From Cheiracanthium punctorium (Eukaryota; Arthropoda; Arachnida; Araneae; Cheiracanthiidae), in assembly GCA_038373885.1 (NCBI GenBank), contig JAWZYV010015815.1:1-64000 (forward strand): a stretch of DNA of 64,000 nt. Reading direction: 5' to 3'. How positions within the stretch are numbered: position 1 is the stretch's first letter; each line of letters opens with the position of its first letter. Shown here piece by piece: positions 12,181-23,930 of the stretch. Made by a program: the position numbers and the translations under genes. The notes beneath the pieces were generated by a model that was not told where the DNA came from, searched no databases, and was given only the letters and a program-made list of their open reading frames with translations.

Positions 12181-12480
12181 ACGTGCTAGCAATTAAGTTT
12201 CATCCTTTAAAAATGAACGACTATACAATACTAATCGCTTTAGATGTGTGTTACTGCAAAGCCCATCAGTCTTTCGAACTTTACCACAAGGGGTGGTGAT
12301 ATTTTTCTGTGTAAGATGCCGCTTTTAGAGGTATATACCAAGATTGGAGATTTTCGCCGATACTCTTTCACACACACGAAATGGATAATGACAGGATGAC
12401 ACATACACGAATGGATAATGGATAATTCCAGGAAATGGATAATGACATCTGCCCAGAACCGAATCAGCAACAACGTCTTT
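12180..12480. repeat. T-family interior segment, direct copy at 30840-31060
   Basis: Shared blocks include CCTTTAAAAATGAACGACTA and 'tatcagtctttc..tcgaacttta'. The two copies occupy equivalent places in T-A and T-B, before the segment that T-B interrupts. Confidence 0.7.
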
Positions 12481-12489
12481 ATCCATTCT

Positions 12490-13660
12490 TTTACTGAAAG
12501 TCTTTTTCTCCCTACCGTTGAGTGAAGATGACAGAGATAATGGGCATTGGAAAATTAGTCAGAATGGAAATTTTCTTCTGTCAAGCAGCAGTAAATGACT
12601 CTTTTTAAATGGTGTTTTAGTTTTTGAAGCTGCAGAATAGCAATACTAACTGTCAAATTATATGATTTATAAAATATTTTGAAATTCCACCCTTAATTTT
12701 TTTGACACGATAAGAAGTATAAAGCTAATTTTGATGTGGGGCCCCTATGAATCCGGGGCGCTGGTGCCTTGCATCCACAGCACAACCCATGTGGACAGCC
12801 CTGTAGCATGTTTTCTTATCATCTGGCTAATTACTAAACAAGCATACGCAACGCAGAGTCAAAACTAGGGTCGGACTGGCCAGGGTGTCCGACTGCCTGC
12901 AGACGGGTGGGCCCCCCACCCTTTGTCGGAGCCCCACACTCACACAGAAAAAAGAAAGAAAACAGATTTTCGAAGACAACAAATGAAAAACTGAAATTTG
13001 GTTTTTAAAGTAAAAAGACGTCGAATGTTGTTAAGTCTATGGTTTTTCAAAAACTAATCCCTCTTTCACTGATTGCACTTGATAAAAATTGTTATTTCAG
13101 GATTGTTTCTTGCATTACATCTATGAAATTGTCTCAGGAAAGCCCATTGTTTATGAAACTTGGTTAAGAAATGAGGCGCACACTTCAACACTTCTTCCAA
13201 AGTGATTATTAAAAGGCACATGAAGATGACGTTTCCGCCCATATATTACTATGTTATTCTGAACCGTCTCTGCACCCCCTACACCCCTCCAAGTTCGGCA
13301 GTCTAGTAGAGAATCACCCTGTATATATATAACTAATAAGTAAAACACAAAATATTCTGCAAATATGACATACCCCGCATGAAAAAATATATAACAGCAG
13401 AAGCAAGAATTACAAACCACAAGTGGAAAAAAAAATAGATGCTGAGCCAAATGAGAATGGAACGGGAATTATAAGCACTGGCACCATCGTCAGGAGCCAT
13501 AACCAGTAGATTATAATTAAAGACAAACAAAATAGTAGGATTTCGGTTGTGTGCCATATCAAAAGAGATATTCACTCCACACGTTTTAGGCTCTATCGTA
13601 CTATAAATAAGGAAAAAAGGAAAACAATAAGATATCAAAATAATTGAAAAAGCGCTGAAA
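12490..13660. other. T-A interior with unpaired hAT-like termini, no gene recognised
   Basis: Contains TAGGGTCGGACTGG at about 12867, resembling the left TIR of the 1885-38101 element, and GTGGACAGCCCTG near 12790, resembling a hAT right end. No partner with a matching duplication was found for either. Open frames 13151-13450 and 13333-13944 (-) have no recognisable domain. Confidence 0.4.
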
Positions 13661-13788
13661 AATCTAGAAAGCACATGGAAGTCCAGCATATCTATACATA
13701 TGTATATATAATATAATATCCATATTCGTAACATGTGGAACGGAAGGGAGGGATAGGCAACCAGAACGTTCTTTTCACACATCCCTCC

Positions 13789-13960
13789 TAGGGATGGACG
13801 CGAGACGCGCGAGACGAGAAACAGGTCTGTCTCGTCTCGTCTCACAGTGGTAAACTTCTGTCTCGTCTCGTCTCGTAAACGCTTTGTCTCGTCTCGCGTC
13901 TCGCATTGAAATTGCTGTCTCGTCTCGCGCGAGACGTTTCGCATTTTGAGGACTGCAATT
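13789..13960. repeat. left subterminal GTCTC/GAGAC cluster of T-B
   Basis: CTCGTCTCGTCTCG and GCGAGACG units in both orientations. Aligned with the T-A cluster it lacks the MITE at 4215-4386 and shows a single octamer, CACAGTGG, at about 13845. Confidence 0.85.
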
Positions 13961-14149
13961 TTGTTACCACATTTTTAGTAACATTAATACTATTTTATTG
14001 AAAATTAATATTAATAATAACAATTAGTTATACAGATTACTGTATTAGTACATATATTAGTTACTATATTAACTCATATGTGCTTTTGAAGTGATGAAAA
14101 TTCAAATTTAATATGACATGACGCCGAAAAAATATTTATTTTTCATTTT

Positions 14150-14578
14150 TACCAGCTGCGTGCCCATTCTTTGCACTGTAGGAAATGAAAATTCTTCTTA
14201 CTTGTATCATTCGAATTAATTCCAGTGATGTTGAATCTCGAAAACAGCAAAATTATTTTACTCTTGACGTACAATTTGCGTCATTGGTAGTAACCTGCGA
14301 TCATTGAAATATAATGACCGAAAAATATGGTGTCATTCGCGATCGAAAAATGAAAAGCTAGCCGGTTTGCAGCGAAAACTCCACTTTCAAAGTGTCTTAT
14401 TTCTACATACTGTTTTTTAGGTTTAATTTGTAGCATTAATAACTCAGACTCTATACATGATGTGTTGAATCGTTTTATTTCAAAATAGCTGCGCACCCGC
14501 TTTTCATACTTCAGGAAGCAAATATTTTACTAACATATGATCATAACTAGATGCGACAAAACAGAATCTCAACAAACC

Positions 14579-14610
<32 letters not shown>

Positions 14611-14620
14611 TCTTTTCTGT
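14150..14620 (-). mobile_element. Helitron-like fragment, T-B copy
   Basis: Homologous to 4734-5060. The terminal CTAG has decayed to CCAG at about 14153. It ends near a 27-base A-run (about 14578-14605). It was probably part of the T element before T-A and T-B diverged. Confidence 0.4.
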
Positions 14621-15104
14621 TGAAACTATTGTTGGATAACGGAAAGAAGAATTACTTATCGTTTAGTTAGTTGCAAGACAATTGATGGGAGTTTCATTTG
14701 CTTTTGAAATCATAAAGCTTGGAATTGTGTTAGAATTGATGCAGAACTCAGGACTTGTTGCGAAAAAAAAAAAATAATAATCTAATTGAGCGGCCCCAAT
14801 GTATGGAAAAGTGAATTCATAAAAGTTTCAATTGGGGACGGGATAGTTACACTGAAGCCTGCTTATCCCCCCCCTCTCTCATTTTAATATATGAGATATG
14901 GGTTTCATATTTAATCGGAAACCTGGTTTTAACCTGTTCATTCACACCATGAAAAAGAAGAGACAACATAGAAGACTGAGAAGACTTGTGACCAGGGTTG
15001 TTTCTCAACATGGATCTTTAAATGCTCCACTAAGTCCCAACCTTGTATTTGCGCAAACGCTCCAGTAGATCATTCCTTTGCGTTCGCATAGCTTGGCTTA
15101 TGGT
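14621..15104. other. T-B interior, nothing recognised
   Basis: AT-rich, no supported gene or element. Confidence 0.4.
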
Positions 15105-15331
15105 TAAGGTGACCATATTTTTGAACGTAAAATTTAGGACAAATCCCCAAATTTGAAACAAAATTGAGGACATTTTATAATTAATGAAATAATTAACTGT
15201 AATCTAATTAAAAAATAATGTAATAATTAAAAACTGTCCCCAATTGCTTTTTTTACATTTTGGGGACAAATTGCAAAAAAGCACAAAAATTGGGGACTGT
15301 CCTCGAAAATTAAGGACGTATGGTCACCTTA
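15105..15331. mobile_element. hAT MITE with TAAGGTGACCATA termini
   Basis: The left TIR TAAGGTGACCATA and right TIR TATGGTCACCTTA bound 227 bp. The flanking octamers CTTATGGT (15097-15104) and TTTATGGT (15332-15339) match at 7 of 8. The interior has a second layer of inverted similarity (ATTTAGGAC...GTCC and TGGGGAC motifs) and no coding potential. Confidence 0.9.
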
Positions 15332-15339
15332 TTTATGGT

Positions 15340-15890
15340 GAAAGAAACATTTTTAATACTGATGAAACATTTTATTTATAAATATTAATTTATTTAAGAG
15401 AAAAATATGAAATATCCATAAAATTTAATTACATATGTATACATCCATTTTGATGAAATGTAGCCAATATTATAAGTAAACAAAAAATCCCGGTTATTAA
15501 GTACACAATTAGAGCATAAAATATCAAAGTAAGCATACTTGTATCAACTATTTGAAAAATGTAATAATTATACCCAGACTTTCTAAATCAGTTTGAAATT
15601 TCCACCATGAAAATATAATGACAGCATACTTGAATAATTTATTCATAATTCCGGATTATGCGTAAATATGAATTAGACATTAAAACTCACTTGCAATTTA
15701 AACCTAATTTTTCAGCTATCTAAATATTTACAAAACACAGCAATATCAGAACTATGAAACCGAATATGTTGACATCATTGATCAATTGGAAGGGGGAGGC
15801 TAATTATCAAATAATTATCTATTTTCTTCAATGATTTTGTAATACAGTTTAACTGTATTTCATGCACTAACTGTAAGTACTAATTGCATC
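15340..15890. other. AT-rich, no supported feature
   Basis: No repeat partner or gene recognised. Confidence 0.4.
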
Positions 15891-16125
15891 GCAACGGCAC
15901 AGTGGTTATGTCACTGAAAATGGTAGACGGCCGAACTGTGAAGGTCCCGTGTACGGATGTTATCGCGTGGCTGTCGATCTAACGGTCTGGAGTTTTGGTA
16001 GGTTTTCTTCAGATGTAACGTGAATACGCGTAGAACCCCTTAGAAAGTCTTCCTACCAAGGCACCCACCCATCCTTGGGAGATCGCCTCAGTGTAGCGTT
16101 GCCTTAATCAAAGAAATCACATGTA
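15891..16125 (+). mobile_element. tRNA-type SINE copy
   Basis: The head GGCACAGTGGTTATGTCACTG has the layout of a pol III box A. About 35 bases on, 'gaaggtcccgtgtacgga' occupies the box B position, here decayed from the GGTTCGGGTCCC seen at 40045. The shared body follows: 'ctgtcgatctaacggtctgga', 'gtaggttttcttcagatgtaacgtgaatacgcg' and 'gaaccccttagaaagtc', with a 'ggcaccc' tail. No clear target duplication was identified. Confidence 0.75.
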
Positions 16126-16128
16126 AGT

Positions 16129-16210
16129 ACCGTATTTACTCGTGTATAACGTGCACTTTTTTTTTCAAAAATTTAAGGCAAAAACTCCGGGTGCGCGTTA
16201 TACTCGGAAT
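16129..16210. mobile_element. left part of an element with CCGTATTTACTCGTGTATAA terminus
   Basis: Begins with CCGTATTTACTCGTGTATAA, followed by a T-run and a short inverted echo, GTGCGCGTTATACTCGG. The reading continues at 22366 after the inserted element (16211-22365). Its own right end was not identified. Confidence 0.5.
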
Positions 16211-16379
16211 CAGGGCCGCAACTAGAGTTTACGTCACCCGGGGCAAACCTTAACTTTGGCGCCCCCCACACCGAAAGAAAAATACAGACATGAGAAATAT
16301 TTGAAATTTTTTGAAAAGAAAACGCATTCAAAAAATAGAAAGAAATAAAACCTGTTTCTAGCATTTTGGCGACAGAAGT

Positions 16380-18150
16380 AGCAGAAAGATGTTATTGTCA
16401 AGTCGGTGCAACTTTAAATGTATTTAATTTTAGTTCCAATTAATTTTACCTACGATTGTGTTTTTAAATTAAGGATGTAATTTAACATTTAAAATCACAA
16501 CTTGAAATTTTTTTATTAGTACTTATGAAGAAAAGTAATAGTAATATCGAAATCCTCTGTTATGTTTTATTATACATAAATTTACTAGGGGCCAAGGCCC
16601 CCAGACTCGCTACGCTCGCTTTTCGTATGAGGCATTCGGCCCTTAATAAGGCTTATTCTTAAAAAAGATACAATTTCAACAGACAAAAACCGAAGATTGG
16701 ATCAGATAGAATGTTACTGAGGTACACATTGCTTGGTTCTTGCATGTTCATTGGTACATAAAAATTTAAACTTCACAATACAGTAGACCCCGTCCATAGA
16801 ACGGTAGATATTTTGTTATAGGAATCCGTGTTGTACGGGTCCTTAGCTATACTCCACCTGGAGTGCGGACTCCGCGTATAATTGCTGGAAAACTTATTTG
16901 CACTGCTCAGAAACACAATGATAATTAATGTTGCCATTCAGAAGTTATATTAATTAGGGGCTAAAGCGTAATAAAATCAGAACACATCTCTTTCAGCTGT
17001 ATTTTTAATTATGTAAAACCCATTGGACACCTTGCGAATTTGCCACCCATGGCGATTTTTCATTATTTGGCGACTTGCGTATATGTATAGTTAATAATTA
17101 GCTCTAAGAAAACAGTTCTTCATATGTTTTCTTTGATGAAAACTACGGAATAGCTAGGATAGCTTGTCACTCATGGCGGCTTTTCCTTATTTGGCGATTT
17201 ACACGTGCTCACAACTTAAGATTACTGCTCATGTAAGGTTCCCGCAAAACTGTTATCCATATTTTCATATACATAATCCTTTGCAGATGGGCGTATTGAG
17301 CACCATGAATTATATCATCTCGCGCGCTGGCAAATATCCAAAGTGTACTATAACTGCTATAATGGCATAGTTAACGCCACCAAATATGTCTACTGGTAGC
17401 CAATACACCAGCTGGACCGCAGAGGCGGCCCGTGGTCAAAACTGTTAGTGCAGCCGGAAACATATGAGCCCCCCCCCCCCCCTTTCCTCCGGACAGGATT
17501 GGAAAATCTTTGTTACTGAATTCGAAAGCTGGCGGATTAAGCCCTCACCGAGGAAAAAGAAAAAAAAAAAGAAATTACATAAAAAATGTAAGAGATCCTA
17601 TTTTACTTCCATAAAATGGACATAAATTTCAACCAGCCGCTCTTATCCTCAAAATTGCATTAATCCGTGTCTGATTCGAAGTTTCCTTAGAATTTTCTTT
17701 TGTAACAATAACTTGAGAAGAAAAGAAAAATAAAACTTACTTATTTTTTATAAGTCAAATCAATCCTCCTTTCTTTTAAACATGCGAATCGGTCAGTACT
17801 GTCCCCATAAAAATGCGTTGATTCAGATATCAATAATTTTAAAAGCTATCTAAATTTTCTCGCTCGCCATATTCTCTAAATGCCAGTTCTTGCTTACTTA
17901 AAAACAATACTGCTTTGATGAGTAATTGTCCATTCATAAGCGTCTATTCAAGCTTACCTTCTTGATAAATTCAGCAATGTAAAGTCGAGAGTTTTCCAAA
18001 CATATATTCTCCTTACCTCCTCCCTCACTTCTCGTCCGAGCCTCCTTGGTCCGAGCCAATCAGTTAGTCGAGTTCTCAAGTTCAGCCGCCGTTAGAAAAT
18101 CTTTCATGGGCTGTATCAGCTGCATACTCCCTATGCCGGAGAGGCTGCTT
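16380..18150. other. interior of the hAT-type element, fragments only
   Basis: Contains pogo/Tigger-like terminal sequence near 16780 (TACAGTAGACCCCGTCCATA), a CAGAGGCGGCCCGTGG terminus near 17421 like those of the ZMYM1-like element, and a C-run. No gene. The open frame 17164-17370 has no recognisable domain. Confidence 0.4.
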
Positions 18151-18172
18151 ACGTAGTAGTTAGGAGAAATAG

Positions 18173-18500
18173 GCTTACGTTAGGAGAAATAGAAAGTTTT
18201 AAACAGCACGCTCTACTGCTTGACGACGCTATGAAAACAGCACTTTCATCAACCCTTTTGAGCCTCATTCATAAGCATTAACTGGAAGAAGGCTATCCAA
18301 ATTTGACCACAGCCCTGAAAATATTTCTTACTCTTCCAGTAACATTTGCATCATGGTGAAAGGAGTTTCAGTAAGCTGAAAATTATAAAAAAATATTTCA
18401 GAAACTCTATGGAGCAAAATAGACTTTCAAATTTGAGTATTATCTCAATCGAACACAAAAAAAGCATCATTGATATCTTTTCGTAGATGACATCATAAAA
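18173..18500 (+). pseudogene. hAT transposase C-terminal fragment (ZMYM1-like), inverted relative to the main copy
   Basis: Translates to the same C-terminal hAT dimerisation segment as 19503-19740 on the other strand: LLDDAMKTALSSTLLSLIHK, then a TAA stop where the other copy has lysine, then EEGYPNLTTALKIFLTLPV. It extends further downstream (SNLSIISIEHKKSIIDIF) than the minus-strand copy, which is cut earlier. Degenerate, non-functional. At its upstream edge a 13-base motif TTAGGAGAAATAG is tandemly repeated (18160-18172, 18180-18192). Confidence 0.75.
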
Positions 18501-19168
18501 AACGTTTGCTCCAAAGAAAGCTCGTAAGCGAAATTTTATGAAAAGTGAAGTTTGAAATGAAAATTTATTTTCTCTCTATTCTAAAAAAAAAGTAAAGGCC
18601 GGTGTCAGAGCTTGTTTCTCTATCTTCTCCTAAACCGTGGGAATTTGAATTTCGAGAAACATGTCCACGAATTAGGAAAATTCCGAGGAACCTGATAAGC
18701 TGACTTAAATTTCGAAAATCCAATTATTTTAGAAGATATTAATAAAAATCTGAAAAAATAACACATAATGGTTGCCAGATTTGGCATAAAATCATTCATT
18801 CCTTTGCAACAAAGCAATTACAAGTACGTAGAATCGCGTGAAATTGACAAACATGAAGTAGAATTACACCCATTTTACGCCAAATTAAAAAGTATATAAA
18901 ATAAATAACTCAAAGTGCGTTACACAAGGTTCGCAATTTTCAAATAGTAAGTTCGCTTAGAGAACAGGAGTTTAGAATTAGCGACTATTCATTTTTCCAA
19001 AACAGAATAACTAATTGTAACTCATTTTAGTGCCATCTTGGAATTAGGAATGATCCGTCAAAATGGTATCTTTCGAAGCAGGGTGAATCTTAACTTCGAA
19101 TTCCAGAATGTTAGAATTCAGTACCTTGAAAATCAAAAATAATTAAAATGCAGATTATTTTAAAGCCG
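18501..19168. other. spacer between inverted transposase fragments
   Basis: AT-rich with no gene recognised; the minus-strand open frame at 18620-18817 has no domain. Confidence 0.4.
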
Positions 19169-19208
19169 CAGTGGCGGCTCGTGGGGTCCAGCAGTGGCGG
19201 CTCGTGGG
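19169..19208 (+). repeat. duplicated hAT terminus CAGTGGCGGCTCGTGG
   Basis: CAGTGGCGGCTCGTGGGG at 19169 and CAGTGGCGGCTCGTGGGA at 19192 are 23 bases apart. A variant, CAGAGGCGGCCCGTGG, occurs near 17421. These point inward to the minus-strand transposase and are the likely 3'-side terminus of that element. Confidence 0.6.
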
Positions 19209-19502
19209 ATACAGCAAGTACAGCCGCGCTGCACTTGAAATTATCAGCACATACTTTAAAATAATTTATTCTACTAATTTTCCTAAATTCAGATTAGAAT
19301 TGTGGAATTCCTACGGTAAATTAAAAAAAATCTCCGAAAAAAAAAACCAAAAAAAAAAAAAAAAAACGTATTGTGGCCGGATCGCTCATTCAGAAAAAAA
19401 TCACTTTAATCTTCCCGCAATTCAATTGGGAAAATCTTTGGTGCAGCCCAGAGCGCTGAAAAGAATATTGGCGGCACCGTTGCCATGACAACACTATTTC
19501 TC

Positions 19503-21288
19503 CTAACATTCTATAGAGTTTCTGAAATAATTTTTTATAATTTTCAGCTTACTGAAACTCCTTTCACCTGATGCAAATGTTACTGGAAGAGTAAGAAATA
19601 TTTTCAGGGCTGTGGTCAAATTTGGATAGCCTTCTTCCAGTTTATGCTTATGAATGAGGCTCAAAAGGGTTGATGAAGGTGCTGTTTTCATAGCGTCGTC
19701 AAGCAGTAGAGCGTGATGTTTAAAACTTTCTATTTCTCCTAAAAACTCCTCTGTGCGAATGTCCAGATTATATGCAAATGCTAACTTTTGAGCTTCCGAT
19801 TTTAAATCTCCTGTATCCATCTGGTGGATTTCAATCCCATTCAGAAATCCAAACTTGTCATTAAGTACTTCCAGAGACTGGAAACGCGTTTTTAGCTCAC
19901 TCATTATTTTGTCGACATTTCTAATAAAGAAATTCTGAATCGATCTTCCGCTGATAATTTCGAAATTTCATCTTAACAAGATTCTTCAAACATAAATTTA
20001 TTTTTCCTTTTCCATTTTTCTTTAAAATCAGGAGGTAAATTACTATTTTTAGCCGTTATTTTTGCTTCTGCAATTGCATCGAATACAGCTTTGTCTCTCG
20101 TTGATTCCAGAAGATTCAGAAGACCTCAAATATGCCTGATTGCTTCATCTACAGTTATATCATCTCTTTGGAGAAATTGGTTCAATTTTTTTTTTTTTAA
20201 TGTTAAACCAAAACGTATGAAAACGATAAATTCAAGTTTGTTGATACATTTTTTCAAAGAGTTAGCCTCGGTCTTTGTTTCAGATGTAGAGAGAGGATTG
20301 GATATTAATTCTTCCAGGACTTTGTTAATGATACCGAAATACTTATGAATCACTTCCGCAGCTTGCATTCTTGCTGACCATCTAGTCTTACTGTTAGCTT
20401 TAACAGAAAGTGGAACGTTTTAAATTTCCCTCCTTGACGTAGAGGCTGAAAAAAACACGTATAAACAATTCACTGTTCCAAAAAATGTTGGAGCTTCAGG
20501 TGATACTCCAGCAGCATGTACCCCAACTAAATTTAGAGAATGGGCCGCACGTGGTACAAAAATGGCAAGTTTATGTTTTTGAAGTATTCTAGCTTGAACT
20601 CCTTTATAACAGGGCCGGCCCAAGGGGGGGTGCGAATGTAAGCGATCGCCTAAGGCCCTGCGCTTATAGAGGCCCCGCTCCTGGGCCATTTCATTGCTAT
20701 CTCATAAGACATGATAGAGAAGAGGCCCCGCTCTTGCGCTTCGCCTGGGGCCCCGCACGCCCCTCGGGCCGTCTCTCTTTATAATAAGCAGCCATGTTAG
20801 CTCCATTGTCATATGACTGACTGCTACAATTATTCATGTCCAAACCATTGATTTTTACTCTTTTCAAGATTTCTTCAGCGAGTCCAAAACCCGTTTTATC
20901 ATTGACCACAAAAAAATCAATATAACTTTCAAAAATTTCTGGTCCACTTTCTGTCATTTTCACAAATCGAATAATTTCAGCCATTTGATCGCTGTGGCTT
21001 ATATCTGGAGTGGAATCAAAAATTAAGGAGAAATATTGAGCCTCTTTTATATCGTTCAGAATGCTTTCTCTTATTTTTTCTCAAATGATTTCAAGAAATT
21101 CATTTTGAATTTTCCATGAAAAATAACTCAATTGTCCTTTTTTTATGGCGTTCAATATGTTCCCGTAAATCGTCATTATAATAGGACAATATTTTACATA
21201 TGAAACCGATGTAGGAAATCCAACTTACTCTCGAATCCTTTTTTTGGGAAAGCGTATATGTAAAATGATGCCCTGGGCTAAAGCCCAC
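19503..21288 (-). pseudogene. ZMYM1-like hAT transposase, fragmented
   Basis: Read 5' to 3' on the minus strand. An N-terminal part is at 21100-21288. A catalytic-region piece around 20984-20790 has the motif FDSTPDISHSDQ just before the methionine at 20984, then the segment ending SYDNGANMA. A histidine/serine piece, AAHSLNLVGVHAAG (about 20560-20520), follows, then a helical region at 20368-20126, and the C-terminal hAT dimerisation domain (LTTALKIFLTLPVTFASGER) at 19740-19510. This order matches transposases annotated as zinc finger MYM-type protein 1-like. Stops and frame changes separate the pieces and a MITE (20610-20776) splits the NGANMA/YKGVQ junction, so it is a dead gene. Confidence 0.85.
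20610..20776. mobile_element. GC-rich hAT MITE inside the transposase
   Basis: The left end CAGGGCCGGCCCAAGGGG and right end CCCCTCGGGCCGTCTCT bound 167 bp flanked by a perfect CTTTATAA duplication (20602-20609, 20777-20784). It interrupts the ZMYM1-like reading frame. A second family member is at 63690-63932. This is the innermost layer of the nested pile. Confidence 0.92.
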
Positions 21289-21289
21289 T

Positions 21290-22330
21290 TAGACCTAGGA
21301 AGAGGAGCAAGATGGGAGTACTTAACTATGTAACTATGTATGATATTTTTAAAATACCCCCCTTAAAATCTAAATTATTACTTTCTTTCCCAATACAAAG
21401 TCGAAAATGACGCCCCCTTTAAATGGTTTCATCGTTAATTCTGTATGTAAAATGAGTCCCACAGCAGCACTTATCCATCTTTCAAAACTAAATATGTTCA
21501 GTGTCTTTTCCTTTTTCTCGTTTATATATCAATATATTCTTTTTACTCTCATACTTCCTTAATAAATTCATTCAGAGACCGTATTCTTGTGATAAAAAAA
21601 GCGTGAATTTGAAAAACACATTACTTATGAGGTTTTGTCCAACGGTTTGTCTTGAAAGGGACAAACCGTTTACATCTGGACAGGGATAAGATGACAGCTT
21701 AAAATAATTAAGACTACCCTAACAAATGGGGCGGCAGGATCAGAGACATAGTAGGGCACGAAGTAGAGACCACACGAGCTGTTCCTGGAAAAGTATCAAT
21801 TCGCATGATAATGGAAGCGTTTCGCGAAAATAAAAACGAAACGATTCACGGAAGTACCACTGATAATGCAGTAAGTAGTGAACTATTTGACACTTTTCAA
21901 AATGCTAAGAAAGAGTCCACGTCCATTTAAAAATGTGGCTGATGTGCCACAGTTAAAACCACAATTACGCTCTTTTCTACAAATATTTGCACCCCTCTCC
22001 TTGAAACAGAGGCGTAGATGGTCGCCTGCGGTCTGAGACCTTCCCTTCATCAACTGATACGTATATCGGTTATCAATCATTGCCAGTCGATGGGTCTCCT
22101 GGGGATTTTTCCTTTGCTTTGTGACAAAACTCTTTCAGAATATCCCTTTCAGAAAATTGTTTATCTCTAAAGAGGAGACACTAGGACAAAGTAACAAAAA
22201 CAGGAAAAAAAAATCTTCATTCTGTCTAGCTTTTTTGTTGTTTTTTTTTAAAATATTTTTTAAATAAAATTCCCAGCTCTCACGGAAACATAACTCATTT
22301 TGGCGCCCCCTTAGCACTGCGCCCGGGACA
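21290..22330. other. right part of the 6.2 kb hAT-type element
   Basis: No domain recognised. Contains the ATG-less open stretch at 21712-21930 and ends in the GC-rich subterminal region. Confidence 0.4.
21712..21930 (+). other. 72-codon open stretch of protein-like sequence, no family recognised
   Basis: The frame is open from the TAA at 21709 to the TAA at 21928. It has a balanced, soluble-protein-like composition (for example WGGRIRDIVGHEVETTRAV and ENKNETIHGSTTDN) unlike the surrounding AT-rich noise. The first ATG is internal (MIMEAFREN). It could be an exon or fragment of a transposon protein. No homology assignment is made. Confidence 0.25.
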
Positions 22331-22373
22331 CGCGCCCCGTTTGCTCCCCCCTAGTTGCGGCCCTGCTCGGAAT

Positions 22374-22566
22374 AATTTTTCACTGCTGCATATAATCGCA
22401 CGATATAAGTTTGAATCAAGAAAAGTACTCGAAGAAGAAAATAAAACTCTAAAAATCTTACTTAATCGAAGTTATTTTTTGCTACATGTATTTTTCTCTA
22501 CTAACACTTCTTTCATACAACAGTGCTAGAAACATTACATTTCTCTTCTTCTCTTCTCTTCTCTTC
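22374..22566. other. continuation of the 16129 element; TTCTC microsatellite
   Basis: A TTCTC pentanucleotide tract lies at about 22541-22568. Otherwise no supported feature. Confidence 0.45.
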
Positions 22567-23930
22567 TCTACTTATTATAAAAGAAGATGTCTGTGTGTGG
22601 GTCTGTGGGTCTGTGTGTCGGCGGCGTTACGGACAAACGGCTACACCTAGAAACACCAAATTTGGCACTCGGGAAGATCTAAACATGAAGTTGTGCACCT
22701 CGAAGCGATTTTTTCAAAATTCGACCTAGAATTTTTTTAATTTTATGTTTTATGCGATTTTTGGCATTTTTTCTCACCTAATTCGTAATAGCGGCGGAAA
22801 TTACGCTCGCAGCAAAACGGCATTTGTATCATCGGATAGAGGAGAAATTTTTCTTTTAAAAACAGTTTGTTCTGAATACGTAACATAATTTACCGATTTT
22901 TAGGAATTTTTTTACTAAGCATCGACTTCGGCGAATTTTTCGTAAAATAATTTTAAAATTGTCGCCATCTTGAATTCTATCCGTCATAACTTTTTGATAT
23001 TTTGACAAATCGTGAAACATTCTTTTCTCCCTCTTTTAAAATAAAAACGAAAAAATTATGTAAATTAGATGATTTTTTACGAATTTTAATGCAGCCTAAT
23101 GTTTAGAATTTAATAGCATCAACACGATATTACGCCATTCATTACATTGCCTTCGCGGCACGAGAACTTATGTTCGGTTGTTGCCACAGAAAGGATTACA
23201 AAAAAGGGTTTTTTCGACCAATCGAGCTTTGAAATGGTATATCAGAATTTCAATTCGCAAGTGAGGATCTATGACGTCAAATGCTTTAAGATACGTAAAA
23301 ATTACGCCATAATTTTAACTCATTTATTCCAGCTCTATTTTCAACACAGGGAGACGATATTTTGATTAAAATTTACTGTAGAAATAAACTAATTAATTCA
23401 CGATTATTATTATTAGAAGTGGTATTTTAATCCGGTGCTTATTTAAAAATTGAAATGTCTTCACGGTGCTGAAAATGTTCATTTTAAAAGTTACAAAGTT
23501 CGTTTCAAAGCGCGATATATTAAAATTTTTCTATTTACTATTTTTATTTTTGGCATTTAATTATGGCGCAGACGTTGCCTAGCGTATGCATGCAGGTTGC
23601 GAGTATAGTTTTATTTTAACGTTGTATTACGTTCCTCCATAAAGGAGAGCTTACGGGATTACATTAATTGATCATGGCACGTGATAATTTAATTGCGTTG
23701 CCACAAAAAGGATTAGAAAAAAATGTTCTTTTTCCAACCAATCGATTTTTTAAATGGGATATCGGAATTTCAATGCGCAAGTGAAGATCTATGACGTCAA
23801 ATGCTTTAAAATACGTAAAAATTACGCCACAAATTTAACTCATTTATCCCTGCTCTTTTTTTAACACAAGGAGGCGATATTTTGATTAAAACTTACTTTA
23901 GAAATAAACTGAGAAATTCATGATGCCAAC
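22567..23930 (+). mobile_element. Helitron-like element fragment, 5' end
   Basis: Begins TCTACTTATTATAAAAG followed by a TG-rich tract and 'ggcggcgttacggacaaacgg', a layout common to 5' ends of arthropod Helitron-like repeats. The part at about 22700-23060 matches the reverse complement of 53640-53960 between the two Helitron copies downstream. The interior holds a direct repeat with a period of about 523 bp (23180-23400 and 23703-23920, sharing CTATGACGTCAAATGCTTTA). No helicase coding was seen, and the CTAG end is missing where the inverted T segment begins. Confidence 0.5.

Larger units (their letters stand above)
16211..22365. mobile_element. 6.2 kb hAT-type element with perfect 8-bp TSD
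   Basis: The left TIR CAGGGCCGCAACTAG (16211) and right TIR CTAGTTGCGGCCCTG (ends 22365) are exact complements over 15 bases. Both are flanked by CTCGGAAT (16203-16210, 22366-22373). Subterminal similarity continues imperfectly (GGGGC and TTGGCGCCCCC strings near both ends). Inside lie a ZMYM1-like transposase in pieces with their own CAGTGGCGGCTCGTGG-type termini, and a MITE at 20610. It is unclear whether the transposase belongs to this element or to a further nested one; the extra internal termini favour the latter. Confidence 0.85.

Noticed and set aside
13333..13944. 203-codon open frame on the minus strand, and similar frames at 4171-4563, 34289-34620 and 36182-36585
   Set aside because: They run through GTCTC/GAGAC arrays or AT-rich DNA, carry no domain, and the arrays are open in several frames on both strands.
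12867..17443. Pairing of TAGGGTCGGACTGG (12867) with sequence near 17435 through the shared octamer GTCAAAAC
   Set aside because: The terminus at 17421 belongs to the ZMYM1-like type (CAGAGGCGGCCCGTGG), not to the CGGACT type; the shared octamer is probably chance.
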